64,000 nucleotides of DNA from Cladocopium goreaui (lineage: Eukaryota; Sar; Dinophyceae; Suessiales; Symbiodiniaceae). Under the pieces are notes generated by a model. The model worked only from the letters and a program-made list of their open reading frames with translations. It had not been told where the DNA came from and searched no databases. How positions within the stretch are numbered: the first letter of the stretch is position 1; the number at the start of each line of letters is the position of its first letter. Below are positions 1 through 11,152 of this stretch, one piece after another. The position numbers and the translations under genes were made by a program. The stretch spans positions 1 through 64,000 of the forward strand of contig CAMXCT020001750.1 in assembly GCA_947184155.2 (NCBI GenBank), written 5' to 3'.

Positions 1-227
1 TAAACCACTAAAAACATCAACAAACATAATAACTTGGGGGTGCCTTCCTGTACCAGACTGCTCACTTTCCGGACTTTCGGGGCATGACCACACACACACT
101 ATGTGATTCATGGAGTCTCGTCTTCAGTACTGGTTGGTTTAGTTTAGTTGTTCAAATGTCATCTAAGAGATGGATTGAATTCAATTCAACATATTGATAT
201 ACAAATAGATAGATTAAACAAATAATA

Positions 228-244
228 TAAATATATATATATAT

Positions 245-277
<33 letters not shown>

Positions 278-346
278 TAGATAGATAGATAGATAGATCG
301 ATAGATAGATAGATAGACAGATAGACAGATAGATAGTTAGTTAAAT
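228..346. repeat. GATA/ATAG microsatellite
   Basis: Almost uninterrupted tetranucleotide ATAG/GATA with a few GACA and GATC variants. The stretch from here to 1049 shows no exon, only AT dinucleotide runs near 600-660. Confidence 0.9.
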
Positions 347-1049
347 AGATTTGCCATTTCTATATCCATTCCACCACCCAGCATCATCTCCACAACTCCG
401 TACTTAACGCTCCGTTAAGCAGATGCGTTAAGTGCCTACTCTCTGCGCCTGTGGTAGGGCGGCCAAATTCATGAAGCCCGGTTCGCAGTGATGATCAAAG
501 GGATCCCTCACCATATAGACCTAGCGAAAAAAACACGTGGCACCTGGCAAATTCGATGGAGTTTTCTCTTGAACTAACTAGGTGTACAATATAAGATTTA
601 ACATATATATATATATATTCCAATATACTATATATATAATTATATATATATATATATGTCGTATCGTTGAATCAACTAGTTTATGCTATGTGTATATATA
701 TACCTGGTTGGATGAGATCCCACATGATTCATGCGACATTACCATGATACATGGTCCATATTGTACAGTGTCAGTCCCTCGTTTCAGAATTGGGATCAAT
801 CTGGGATTCTTTTTGTCAATAGATGTCAATAGGCATGATTCTAGAACTTGGTATCTATCTCAAATATCTCAAGAAGATGTAGTAATTGCGCGCATGTGAT
901 GCAGGCCCTGAGCAATACAGTATGTGATACATTCTCCAACATCCCCAAGGCATTTTTGTTAAAAAGGGACATATATATATGTATACATATATGTGCAAAT
1001 GTATATACACATGAACTTGAACTTAAATCATCCATCATTATATTCCTAC

Positions 1050-1153
1050 CTTCACAATCGTATTTCTATCCCATGCCCGCAAACGGCGGGCCTCAGGAGG
1101 CACCACGAGCTCGTGCACTGCACTGAAATTCCTCAAGTCCGTTCCAACCTCGG
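1050..1153 (-). CDS. Candidate downstream exon of the aspartic protease gene
   Basis: The minus strand has an acceptor (CTTTCGCAG) and a strong donor (GAAG/GTAGGA) around a 104-nt open stretch with G/C-rich third positions. It contains HELVVPPEARRL, which resembles the strand around the late V-x-P-E-x-Y/M segment of pepsin-like proteases. Its entry phase (two bases completing a codon) matches the exit phase of the exon at 3253-3309. The family match is weak on its own, so membership is an inference. The C-terminal end of the protease is not seen and may lie beyond the left edge of the window. Confidence 0.45.
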
Positions 1154-1407
1154 CTGCGAAAGGTTTGGATGGAAACCAAAGCAAGAACCACAGAGTTATA
1201 TCTTGGCCATACTTTGTGAGTATAGCATAACAGCTGGTACATTCACCACAGATGAGACCCATATTAACTTCCATGGCCAATCTTAGATACTTTGCAAAAC
1301 AAAAACATCTAGTTTTTGGCTGAATCTACCAATGTGTGCATATATTTAGATAAAACAAGAAAACCAACACAAACAAAAGATTTATGGCCAATCTTAGACA
1401 TCACAGA

Positions 1408-1507
1408 CTGGTTGGTGGTTGCAACCCCTCTGAAAAATATTAGTAAATTGGGATCACAATTCCCAATATATGGACAACTAAATTTCATGTTCCAAACCAC
1501 CAACCAG
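1408..1507 (+). mobile_element. Family A inverted-repeat element
   Basis: Starts CTGGTTGGTGGTT and ends AACCACCAACCAG. The core reads CCCTCTGAAAAATATTAG, then CCAATATATGG. It is about 100 bp and non-coding, too short for a transposase, so a MITE-type element. Confidence 0.85.
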
Positions 1508-1692
1508 AATGTTATGACTTAATGGACATGATGCCTATCTTAGGATGTCTGTGTAAAAATCCTGAGGTCGCAGTGAGGTCGCTATAATTTACCCATATAT
1601 ATATATGTATATATGCATATATGTATATATGTATATATGTATGTAACAATTAGCGTATAGATATTCCCACGATGCTCCATTCATACCGGGCA

Positions 1693-1773
1693 CCTATGGA
1701 TCCAATTTCTGAACCGAACGGATAGCTGGGCTTAGCCCAGTTACACTCCGTTTTGGTACGACTGGATCCATAG
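1693..1773. mobile_element. Short inverted-repeat element (CCTATGGATCCA ends)
   Basis: CCTATGGATCCA at the left is mirrored by TGGATCCATAG at the right, with an inner palindrome CTGGGCTTAGCCCAG. It is related by its ends to the element at 32757. Confidence 0.55.
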
Positions 1774-1925
1774 AAGATCGCTAAACTACCCATCCGAAAA
1801 CATCTATATGTATATAATCATTGTGTTTATACTTATTATGTATATTGACCAGTTATAGTAAATTGATAAATTTACAAAGTTGACTTCTATAAGTTGGCAA
1901 AAAACATGGACTAGTTCAATATATC

Positions 1926-2030
1926 CTGGTTGGTGGTTTACCCATGTTGAAGAATATGAAAGTCAATGGGAAGGATGACATCCCATATATGACATGGAAA
2001 ATAAAAGCCATGTTTGAAACCACCAACCAG
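1926..2030 (+). mobile_element. Family A element with 4-bp target duplication TATC
   Basis: Complete copy flanked by TATC on both sides. It belongs to the subtype with AATGGGAAGGATGACATCCC in the centre. Confidence 0.85.
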
Positions 2031-2423
2031 TATCATATCAATGGTGATTACATGTGATTACTATATATCTATTGTATATCTACTATATATCTATTGGATA
2101 TATCATACCATTAACCCAACACTTATTGGAGTGAACAGTTTACCAACTTCAAACGCGAAACAACCAAGTCACCGTGAAGACTAAGTCGGGAAAGACATGG
2201 ATGTGATGACCTGAGTCGCCGGAACCACTATGGATAGGTTTAAGGCAGTTTAAGGGAACATCGAGACTCTCTAGACTTGAGACTTTCCAATCTAGCAAGG
2301 TGCCAGTAGGGTTCTAGACATTCATCGAAACTGTTCATTTTTGTAGCTAGAAGCAGCCACAGCCTGGACAGAAAGTCTCAAATCTAGACTGGAATGATTT
2401 GAATGCAGGGATTTAACAACACA

Positions 2424-2530
2424 TACCCTCTGGTAAACGTTTACATAACTATGGAAAATCAACATTTTCAATTGGTAAATCCACTATAAATGGCAATTTT
2501 CAATAGCCCTGTAACAAATTACCAGAGGGT
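2424..2530. mobile_element. Family B palindromic element
   Basis: TACCCTCTGGTAAAC at the left and TTACCAGAGGGT at the right. The whole 107 bp folds on itself (CTATGGAAAATC against the AATAGCC side). TA at the outer ends fits a TA target duplication of Tc1/mariner type. Confidence 0.85.
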
Positions 2531-3252
2531 GAATCCCATTAACTATCATTAATCAGCATTAATCACAATTAATCACCATTAATCACAATTAACTATCACT
2601 ATGTTAAACCTATCCAACATGCATTTCTTTTGTCTTTCTATCGATTTTCCCGTAGTTCTGGGACCTTGGGGACCTTGGGTGTCACAGATCCGCTGACGAG
2701 ATGATCCACGATGATGGGACACAGCGTTTTCGCGTTGGAATTCCATGATGTCCAAACGAACATCAAGACTTGGTCGTCTAACTAACCTTGATAATGTGTA
2801 TATATATATGTATATGTATGTATATATATATATACATACATATACATATATATACATATATATACGCAAATAAATAATAATAATAAATATGTGTATATGT
2901 CTAACTGACCAAACGAGCCCCTGTCTCGATCCTTTGGATCGTGGTACGTCCTTGATGCCATCAGACTAGCTCTAAAACACAACCGAATGCATACCCTGAT
3001 ATCTGATACCTATGTTTCCATGAACAAAAACTATACAGTCATGTTTGTCGGACAACTTCGTATACATATGCATATACATATATAATCTACCTATTGTGGA
3101 TATGTAGCATGAACGTGATAAAGATGTTACATGTATACACGTGTACAATCATATATATATATATACAGTATATATATTGTATATATATATATGTGCGTTC
3201 GTCAATATCATGTGTGTCTGACTTGTTTGCGACCCCAAAAGAACGACAGTAC

Positions 3253-3309
3253 TGTCAGTCAGGGAGCAGCTGGTTGGCTCCATGACAGTGGTGATCTTGT
3301 TAAACAAAC
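3253..3309 (-). CDS. Aspartic protease exon after the second catalytic motif
   Basis: Acceptor TTCTCGAG and a probable donor GACA/GTACTG. It encodes LFNKITTVMEPTSC, which in pepsin-like (A1) proteases follows the D-S/T-G-T second active-site loop and carries a conserved cysteine. Joined to the exon at 4513-4561, the split codon CGT is completed and the reading runs TAPQ-R-LFNKI without a gap, the expected spacing for the family. The donor is less certain than the acceptor. Other donors a few codons further on (GTCGTT, GTCGCA) cannot be ruled out. Confidence 0.65.
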
Positions 3310-4017
3310 CTCGAGAAGCGTCTGGAAATTGGACCCATCTGGTGCTTTGCGGAATCATGGGGATGCACCACTTGTGTATATTGCAATATGTATATATATA
3401 TATACACATATATGTTAATATAGTGTAATCTGTGTAATTCCAGCGTCTTGTTGTTGTGCACAAACAAATACGTGTGTATGTTTAAACACATCATTATTAT
3501 ATTGTATATACTATTAATATTACTACATCTGATATCTGGGGCTATAACCAATAGATAAACAGGATATGAATCATCAATCATCGGGGTTTCCATAAGACAT
3601 AGGGCGACCCGAAAGTTTTCAGATCCACAGCTTTGACGTTTTGACACCATCCAGGACTGTTTCTGGTGATGCCGGCGCCACAATTATTCAGAGATGTTGA
3701 AGATAGTCACAACCTTTGGTATATGAGATCAGGTTACAAAATGACCTAGTTGATTGGTGACTGTAAGGACTTGTATCACCTGATTATTGGGGATTATGAA
3801 CAACACCTATTGACTATAACCATATGGGATCAGATGAAAACGTTTCAAGTTTCGCCATTGGTGCTTGAAGCGCCTCCCGGAAAAGCCAGGAATCACTCTG
3901 CATTGAGAACGCTGGAATCAAATTAGAGACTGCGCATGGGTCAGGCAGCAGCCTTCAACATGATGAACCTGTCCATCTTGGTGAAGTTCATCATTTTGAC
4001 CCACACCCACATGATCT

Positions 4018-4128
4018 TCACCCTCTGGTAAACTGGCATAACTATGGAACATCACCATGTTATAGCTGGGTAAATCAACGAACTTTCTATGGCCATGTTC
4101 AATAGCAAACTGTTGTTTACCAGAGGCT
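4018..4128. mobile_element. Family B element, degenerate ends
   Basis: CACCCTCTGGTAAACTGG opposite GTTTACCAGAGGC. Both terminal TA dinucleotides are mutated. A short open stretch on the plus strand (3936-4017, containing ILVKFIILTHTHMIF) abuts the left end, but I could not place it in a gene. Confidence 0.7.
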
Positions 4129-4375
4129 ATTTCCGTGTATGTCCCATACATATCCCATTTCTTGTTGGCTAAATCCCTATGAATCACCATAAGATTCCAT
4201 TAATCATTAATTATCATTAATCACCATTAATCAACCATAACATTAACCATTAATTAACCATTAACCACAACTAACCCATCTGGTTATTTAACAGTTCGCC
4301 ATGGAAAATCACCATTTTTAATAGGTAACCAACCTATAAATGGGCCATCTATACCATGGCTATGTTATAATTGTC

Positions 4376-4460
4376 CATTAAATCCCATTAAATCACCATT
4401 CAAAATCCATAAAATCCCATTAAATCCCATTAAATCCCATTAAATCACCATTAAATTTAA
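4376..4460. repeat. 10-bp CATTAAATCC minisatellite
   Basis: Roughly eight imperfect copies of a CCCATTAAAT unit. It lies next to related ATTAATCACC repeats at 4195-4275. Confidence 0.7.
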
Positions 4461-4512
4461 TAAACGCATGGGAAACCATGGGGAACGCCAGGAGAACGGC
4501 CGGCCAGGCAAC

Positions 4513-4561
4513 GCTGCGGTGCCGTAAAGAAGGTGGTGCCGCTGTCCAAGATCAACTGCGC
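4513..4561 (-). CDS. Aspartic protease exon with second catalytic Asp
   Basis: Encodes AQLILDSGTTFFTAPQ. The hydrophobic-hydrophobic-D-S-G-T-T motif is the second active-site triad of A1 (pepsin/cathepsin D) aspartic endopeptidases, with the conserved following A-P. The acceptor is CAATGAG and the donor CCGCAGC/GTTGCC, with phase 0 in and phase 1 out. These phases match the exon at 10647-10703 upstream and at 3253-3309 downstream. The intron towards the 10.7-kb exon is about 6 kb and contains the ubiquitin-like/FNIP gene on the same strand. Confidence 0.8.
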
Positions 4562-4699
4562 CTCATTGGGACGTCATGGGGACATGACGAATGGAAAAAA
4601 GGGGAATATATTAATCTTGATATAATAGATAATATATATATATAGAAAGATAATAGATAAGATAATAGAAAATTATATTAATATATTGATAGAAAATAT

Positions 4700-4731
4700 A
4701 CTTATAAATAGATAGACAGATAGATAGAGAT

Positions 4732-4824
<93 letters not shown>
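4700..4824. repeat. GATA microsatellite
   Basis: About 25 near-perfect GATA units preceded by AT-rich variants from 4610. Confidence 0.95.
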
Positions 4825-5310
4825 ACATGATGGGCTATATCATGCTATTTTTTGTCATGGGGAATATGTTGGGTGGTATATTCCTCCATGATATCATTGT
4901 GTCATTGTCATGTTGTAAAAGATGCGATAATCCCTCGAAACGGGTGTGGTTTCATCGGGCCTCGTGTGTTGCTATAAAAAACACCAGAATCATCTGGAAT
5001 CCATTTACCCATAGATTTGGTCACATTGTGATAACTCCCGAATCCTGGCAGATTATGATAAGTTCTTTCTCTCCTAAGAATTTATGTAAAAAATGTATTT
5101 CTCTAAGTCAGAAAATCTTCATAATCTTGGTAGATTTCTGGTAATCATGTCAAATTTCAGAATTTCACCATTCTTAAGCCCCATCTGGTGGTTTCAAGCC
5201 CCCCAAAATCGACGTGAAACGATCATCCCGTTTCCGGGGATGAAAAACAACCAATCAGATCCTCATGGCTGAAAAAATCTGGCGCTGGATGTGTATTGAA
5301 ATGATGAAAT

Positions 5311-5413
5311 TACTCTCTGGTAATTTAACATAGCTAGGAAATCACCATCTTTAATGGGTAAATCCACTATAAATGGGCCATTTTCAATAGCTATGTTAAA
5401 TTACCAGAGGGTA
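5311..5413. mobile_element. Family B element
   Basis: TACTCTCTGGTAATTTAAC opposite AAATTACCAGAGGGTA. Apart from two end mismatches it is a continuous hairpin of about 100 bp. Confidence 0.85.
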
Positions 5414-5654
5414 ATAGCCATGGATATGGATGATAGCAGTTTAATGTTTATTAGGTGTCCTAAAATAGCTGCTTAATGGATGTGTATTCCCTCGTAATTG
5501 AAATTAGCTTTTCACCCATGCCCATATCTCCATATCCCCGGAGCTGGACCTTCTGATAGAGCTCAACATCAGCCGATGCCTAGGTGATGTGAAGCAGCAG
5601 GTAATAACCATATGAAATAACACACTTTGATCAACAGGACATCCACATACGTAC

Positions 5655-5890
5655 ATATATACAATGATAATATATATATATATATATAATGATAATATAT
5701 ATATATATATTACAGTATATATATATATTACAGTATATATATATATATTATATAATATTATCGTTATTAGTATTGTTATCATAGTGATATATTATTATTA
5801 TTATCATCATTAGTATTAAATTACAGTATATTGTTATTATTGTTATTATTGTTATTTATTGTTATTTATTGTTATTTTGGTTATTAGTGC
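5655..5890. repeat. AT and TTATTG microsatellites
   Basis: TA dinucleotide tracts to about 5760, then ATTATTGTTATT repeats to 5890. Confidence 0.9.
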
Positions 5891-6052
5891 TATTATTGCT
5901 ATTATACGTAGGTTGTTGGATGCACCCTGTTTGGGAACAGCGCAGGATAGGTCTCAAAATGTCTCAAAATGGGCTTTCCAATTTCTGGCAATAAGAATTA
6001 ATAAGAACGATTAGGCTTTCAACAATGATACATTTTGGGTTTACTCTCCAAA

Positions 6053-6073
6053 AAACCCTAAACCCTAAACCCT
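6053..6073. repeat. Interstitial telomere-like repeat (AAACCCT)3
   Basis: Three exact AAACCCT units. TTTAGGG is the plant-type telomere repeat also reported from dinoflagellates. Three units are too few to be a telomere. Confidence 0.6.
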
Positions 6074-6885
6074 GGCTCCCAAAAAAAGGCATCCCAATGA
6101 ACTCTCCAAGTGGGCATGGGTGATCTGATAGATGGCAGGCTCTAGCAGGTGAAATCTCCCACCCCCTGGTGTCATTTACACTGCCCTGCTGATTGGAGTT
6201 GAACATGTGCACCGACCCCTTTTTTGGAGACCCGGCCTGGTAATTTGTTACAGTTTGCTATTGAACATTGCCCAGTCGAAATAGTGAATTTACCTTCAGA
6301 AATCCTGAAAAAAATGCGGACTTGTTGGCAATGAGACATGGATCTGGAATGCCATGGATCAACATAGCGGCTTGAAACCTTTCCTTTTGGGATGATTGAT
6401 CATCCCCAACAGTTCACCAACAGTTCACACGATTCCATGGCGGTTTCCAACACCGTGTACCCCAAAATGGATCAACATGCTTGGTTGATATTGAAAAAGA
6501 TGGAAAATCCCAATCGAAAATGGATGATGACTGGGGGTGCCAAAAAAAATCAGGAAACCCTCCATGTGTTAGCTACAGCCAGCAATGCATTCCACCAATA
6601 TGGCCTCTGACTCTGATAGAATGAGTGCGTCTGCCTCGCGTAATTATGTTTGCAGAAGACATCCCGGTCAGGCAGTTGTAATGACATGCAACGCATTATC
6701 CAACAAACTTTGTTGGTTCTGAAATAGGACACTCAACAGAAATCCGTGGCTTTGCGGTAAAATGGAAGGTATTCACCGGCAAAAAATATTAAAGACTTTT
6801 ACCACCCCGGAATGGTCAATTCAAGCATCCCTGTGAATGAACATATCTTTTGCTTAGAGATCTGTTGAAGGACATCTCAAACAAA

Positions 6886-8464
6886 CTAAGCACAACCTGC
6901 AGAGCTGAGAGAGACCATGCGTGAATCGCAAACACCAAAGCATTGAAGACTCGATGGCAAGGTCACCCGCTCCAGGCTTTGGTTGAAACCAACGCCAAAG
7001 CTCAAGCTTTGAAGACGCGATGGCAAGGTCACCCGCTCCAGGCTTTGGTTGAATTGATTGCCAAAACTCAAGCTTTGAAGACTCGATGGCAAGGTCACCC
7101 GCTCCAGGCTTTGGTTGAAACTCCCGCCAAGACTCAAGCTTTGAAGACTCGATGGCAAGGTCACCCACTCCAGGCTTTCGTTGAAATCAAAGCCAAAACT
7201 CAAGCTTTGAAGACTCGATGGCAAGGTCACCCGCTCCAGGCTTTGGTTGAATTCATGGCCAAAACTCAAACTTTGAAGACGCGATGGCAAGGTCACCCGC
7301 TCCAGGCTTTGGTTGAATTGATTGCCAAAACTCAAGCTTTGAAGACTCGATGGCAAGGTCACCCGCTCCAGGCTTTGGTTGAAATCCCAGCCAAAACTCA
7401 AGCCTTGAAGACTCGATGGCAAGGTCAACCCGCTCCAGGCTTTGGTTGAATTGATGGCCAAAACTCAAGCTTTGAAGACTCGATGGCAAGGTCACCCGCT
7501 CCAGGCTTTGGTTGAAATCCCAGCCAAAACTCAAGCCTTGAAGACTCGATGGCAAGGTCACCCGCTCCAGGCTTTGGTTGAATTGATGGCCAAAACTCAA
7601 GCTTTGAAGACTCGATGGCAAGGTCACCCGCTCCAGGCTTTGGTTGAAATCACCTTGCTCGAAAGGTCACTCCAAAATCACCGCCAAAACTCAAGCTTGA
7701 AGACTCGATGGCAAGGTCACCCGCTCCAGGCTCTGGTAACTCAAGCTTTGAAGACTCGATGGCAAGGTCACCCGCTCCAGGCTCTGATTGAAATCACGGC
7801 CAAAACTCAAGCTTTGAAGACTCGATGGCAAGGTCACCCGCTTCAGGCTTGGTTGAATTGATGGCCAAAACTCAAGCTTTGAAGACTCGATGGCAAGGTC
7901 ACCCGCTCCAGGCTTTGGTTGAATTGATGGCCAAACTCAAGCTTTGAAGACCGTGGCAAGGTCACCCGCTCCAGGCTTTGGTTGAAACTCCCGCCAAAAC
8001 TCAAGCTTTGAAGACTCGATGGCAAGGTCACCCGCCTCAGCAGAAAAACTCTCGCCAAAACTCAAACTTTGAAGACGCGATGGCAAGGTCACCCGCTCCA
8101 GGCTTTGGTTGAAACTCTCGCCAAACCTCAAACTTTGAAGACGCGATGGCAAGGTCACCCGCTCCAGGCTTTGGTTGAATTGATTGCCAAAACTCAAGCT
8201 TTGAAGACTCGATGGCAAGGTCACCCGCTCCAGGCTTTGGTTGAAATCACGGCCAAAACGCAAGCTTTGAAGACTCGATGGCAAGGTCACCCGCTCCAGG
8301 CTTTGGTTGAAATCACCGCCAAAACTCAAGCTTTGAAGACTCGATGGCAAGGTCACCCGCTCCAGGCTCTGGTTGAATTGATAGCCAAAACTCAAGCTTT
8401 GAAGACTCGATGGCAAGGTCACCCGCTCCAGGCTTTGGTTGAATTGATAGCCAAGACTCAACAC
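6886..8464 (-). pseudogene. FNIP-type repeat domain, frame-broken
   Basis: About 23 copies of a 22-residue repeat with consensus FNQSLERVTLPSSLQSLSFG, close to the FNIP repeat of protists (a leucine-rich solenoid, usually for protein binding). It continues in the same frame as the ubiquitin-like head at 8468-8953 but is cut off from it by a stop codon at 8468-8470. Copies at 8050-8464 and 6886-7430 stay in one frame. Between about 7430 and 8040 small insertions and deletions (an extra C near 7430, disrupted units near 7660-7735, short losses near 7845, 7930, 7950 and 8030) shift it repeatedly. No ATG lies close to the start of the repeat. Likely a decayed member of a large family, inside an intron of the protease gene. 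Confidence 0.8.
6945..8455. repeat. 66-bp coding tandem repeat
   Basis: GAAGACTCGATGGCAAGG recurs every 66 bp (6945, 7011, 7077 and on). Both strands lack stops over long stretches, so the plus-strand frames are shadows of the minus-strand FNIP repeats. Confidence 0.95.
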
Positions 8465-8581
8465 AACTTAAAGCAGCAGTGCCTGGAGAGTATTTACATC
8501 ACTTGCCTCCCAGCCTTTGTCTGAAAGGCTGGGAGGCAAGTGATGTAAATACTCTCCAGGCACTGCTGCTTTAAGTCGTGT
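8461..8581. repeat. Near-perfect 58-bp inverted repeat inside the gene
   Basis: Left arm 8461-8518 and right arm 8524-8581 pair with one mismatch around a 5-nt loop (GTCTG). Read on the minus strand, the right arm is normal family sequence (VPGEYLHHLPPSL). The left arm is its reverse complement and ends in an in-frame TAA. Confidence 0.95.
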
Positions 8582-8953
8582 AACACCTTCCATCACAAAA
8601 TGTCCTTCCCAAGTCGGGAGCCCACAGATGTAACGCCATGCACTGTACACATTTGTTGGTATGTATGTGCAAGAGATCATTGCCGATTTTTCAAGAATCC
8701 CTTGCTCTCCCAAAGTTTGATTCAGCGTCAGCTTTGCATTCCCGTGATGCACAGCGAGCTTTGCGCCTGGCTTGCATGGAAGCTCTTGCGACACCAACCT
8801 GCGCAGGTCATACCCAATCATGGAGCGAGGGACGCTTAATGTCAGCCCTTCTCCTGTCAAGCATAACACATGAAGATCGACCTCATCAGTTTCATCTGCA
8901 GCACCTTTGTCAGTAGATGATGTATCCATATAGCCATTGTGTGCACCGGACAT
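8468..8953 (-). CDS. Ubiquitin-like head of a Ubl-FNIP repeat protein, truncated
   Basis: An intronless 161-codon ORF from a clear ATG. After a short polar leader (residues 1-25) comes a ubiquitin-like fold: LHVLCLTGEGLTLSVPRSM, then LRRLVSQELPCKPGAKLAV, then LTLNQTLGEQGI. Next is the linker YIPTNVYSAWRYICGLP and EGVTRLKAAVPGEYLHHLPP, after which FNIP repeats normally begin. Here the last 18 codons come from the reverse-complement arm of an inverted repeat and end in TAA, so the head is severed from the repeats. I know this architecture from Symbiodiniaceae predicted proteins. The function is unknown, perhaps an adaptor pairing a Ubl domain with a solenoid. Confidence 0.8.
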   Translation of the reverse strand: MSGAHNGYMDTSSTDKGAADETDEVDLHVLCLTGEGLTLSVPRSMIGYDLRRLVSQELPCKPGAKLAVHHGNAKLTLNQTLGEQGILEKSAMISCTYIPTNVYSAWRYICGLPTWEGHFVMEGVTRLKAAVPGEYLHHLPPSLSDKGWEASDVNTLQALLL

Positions 8954-10646
8954 TCGTCAGCAATTACATACTCACCACTGCACTAAGCCGAAAAAGTCTT
9001 CACAATCACCAACATGTCCAACCCTGAAATCCAACATGTTTCATGGTAAAACCACCGTTTTTCATGGTGGAACCCATTTTTTTCGCGCTAATCACATTCC
9101 GATTCCTTGGGCTGGTTCACATTACTTGAACATATATTGTTTTACAGATTCCCTATGTATTGACCAAAGATTCACGATTTTTGTCCCTCTCACAATGTGT
9201 GTTTCGTTCCTATGCCTTACCAGTAGCATATCGCATCATATCCTACCAAATGTTCTTCGTCGAGCCTAGAATATTATATAGCCTGGACCTGGATAGCATT
9301 GAGTATATTATACACAATACGTCTAAAACAGAAACACAAAACTATAACTTGTGGTTCCATGATGTCATACTAGAATATTATAGACTAGCATCCTCTCCTA
9401 TAAACTTGTATAGAAAGGATATTCACAATAGAAGTTTAGCAAACATTACCATGCACAGCAAACATTGGTTGAAGTAATCCGTTTCCGTTTCCCAAATATT
9501 AAATATAGCCCCCCTACAAACCCTGGCTTAGTTGGATGTGTTCCTTTTGGGGGGCCAAATAGTGGTACTCTAATATTTGAATGGCTATATATTCCTATTT
9601 CACGATGGTTAAACCTTGTTAGACCGTGTTGAGCCACCAAATTTGATAGTTCAAAAGTTGGGCAGTGTTCAACACCCTATGTCGCCCCATGAAAACTGCT
9701 TGGGTAATAGGAGTTTCCATTATGACTTGTTGTTCCCCCACACATTGAATAGTAAACATTAGTAAACAGATGCAAACAGTATAACCCCAGAACTAATCAT
9801 CAACCAATCCCATATGCCCATGATGGAATATTTACCAACATTTGCCCTAAAAATTGCCCAAATGTAGGTAAGTATACCATACATGGAGCATCTGGGAATA
9901 GGTGTTAAACGCAGCCATTGCTCAGTTAAAGCCACTGACCCAGTTCCCCGTTCGCAAATCATCCATTTCATCCATGGCACCATCACAGGACCATCCTGGC
10001 TACAAAGCCAAGCTTTCGCCATGCAGCTCCACTAAAACAAGCGAAGTCAGGACTGAAAAACAAGAGTAAAATGGGAAGCGAAGTCATTGAAGTCATTGAC
10101 CTGCCATCGTTTTACTCGGACTTTCCCCAGTTCTATCCTTTTGGGTACCCAATTCTATCCGATACTAGGCGTTGCTATAATTCTTGTAGCTGATTGGTAC
10201 CATGTCTGGTCAACCCAAATCTATGGAAACACATAAGAAAGAACTTATTTATATATCATTAAACATTGTGTTCATCCATGTTCCTAATAGTTTTTCTCTT
10301 AGACACACCCAAGTTGCTGGTGTTTTCATGCCCATGAATAGCCCATGCCAAAGATAGTCATTTGGAATCATAACATGTCACATATTGAAACACGGTTGAA
10401 AAAATGCGGTTCCAATGTCCTTTTTGAAGCAAAACCAAGATGTGAAAAATGAGGATCCTCTTTCCATTTTTCTTTGAAACACACACACACAAATTCAAGA
10501 ATGAGGATGAACAAGGTATGGAATGGAACGATTAGAATGCAAAAATCCATCAACGAAAAGGGCTTTAGAAGCCCACTTCCCCAATCCCTCCCCAAGCCCT
10601 AGTCCTCCGGATGTCTTTCGAAGGGCAACAACAGGTGCAACAAATC
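8954..10646. other. Intronic stretch, no exon seen apart from one element
   Basis: AT-rich sequence between the nested Ubl-FNIP gene and the 10.7-kb protease exon. ORFs of about 105 codons at 8937-9477 are AT-rich and resemble no family. The only recognisable item is the element at 9809-9897. Confidence 0.5.
9809..9897. mobile_element. Family C inverted-repeat element
   Basis: CCCATATGCCCATGATGGAA is mirrored by CCATACATGGAGCATCTGGG, with inner arms TTTACCAACATTTG and CAAATGTAGGTAA. Confidence 0.75.
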
Positions 10647-10703
10647 CTCTGTGCTGTTGCGACCCAAACGGAATCCACGCAGTGGCACGGACCAATACTT
10701 CTC
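10647..10703 (-). CDS. Aspartic protease exon (YW strand before second Asp)
   Basis: Encodes EKYWSVPLRGFRLGRNSTE. The Y-W-x-V-x-L-x-x-x-x-x-G pattern is the strand that precedes the second catalytic Asp in pepsin-like enzymes. The acceptor is GCCATGCAG and the donor GAG/GATTTG, a GA-AG intron. Phase 0 at both ends, so it joins in frame to AQLILDSGTT at 4561. Overlapping ORFs on both strands (10495-11053, up to 176 codons) are open by composition. One plus-strand frame (10611-10832) reads like protein, but only this minus-strand exon has a family match. Confidence 0.75.
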
Positions 10704-11035
10704 CTGCATGGCGATTCGACAAACAGGGCTTTCATTGTCGACAAAGGCATGTATGGCATATATCAAGATATACCCAACAAAGTGAGATTCCAACAGCACC
10801 ACATGCCACTTTTCATGTCTGGAGTGCCATAGATATAGGTCCAGATGCTGATTTCACATTGGGGAATTGGAGGGTTGCTTTCGGGACTATCCAACAGTCA
10901 ACCACCAGAACACCTGGCCTTGTGTGGGCTGTAATCATGTGTACCCCACCATGTGGCAGGAGATTCATGGAAACTCTTGGAAAGTCTATGTCTGAACGTC
11001 GTTTCATCATCTGCCAATCTAGCTCTCCATCAACC

Positions 11036-11152
11036 TACCCTCTGGTAATTTAACAGTTTGCTATTGAAAACGGCCCAGTCGAAATAGTGGATTTTCCCAT
11101 TAAAAAAGGGTGGATCTTTCCATAGTTGTGTTAGTTTCTTTACCAGAGGGTA
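11036..11152. mobile_element. Family B element plus trailing half copy
   Basis: TACCCTCTGGTAATTTAAC opposite TTTACCAGAGGGTA. A second, end-less half (GGTGATTTTCCCATTAAAC) follows to about 11233, suggesting an older copy beside it. Confidence 0.8.

Noticed and set aside
6945-8455. Regular 66-bp repeats as a possible CRISPR array
   Set aside because: The repeats are contiguous coding units without unique spacers, in a eukaryotic context.
6943-8524. Plus-strand ORFs over the FNIP region (KTRWQGHPLQALVE repeats)
   Set aside because: Antisense shadows of the minus-strand repeat, which alone matches a known family and follows the Ubl head.
10523-11053. 176-codon plus-strand ORF, longest outside repeats
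   Set aside because: Several frames on both strands are open here. Only the minus-strand protease exon at 10647-10703 has a family match. It may still hide a second gene.
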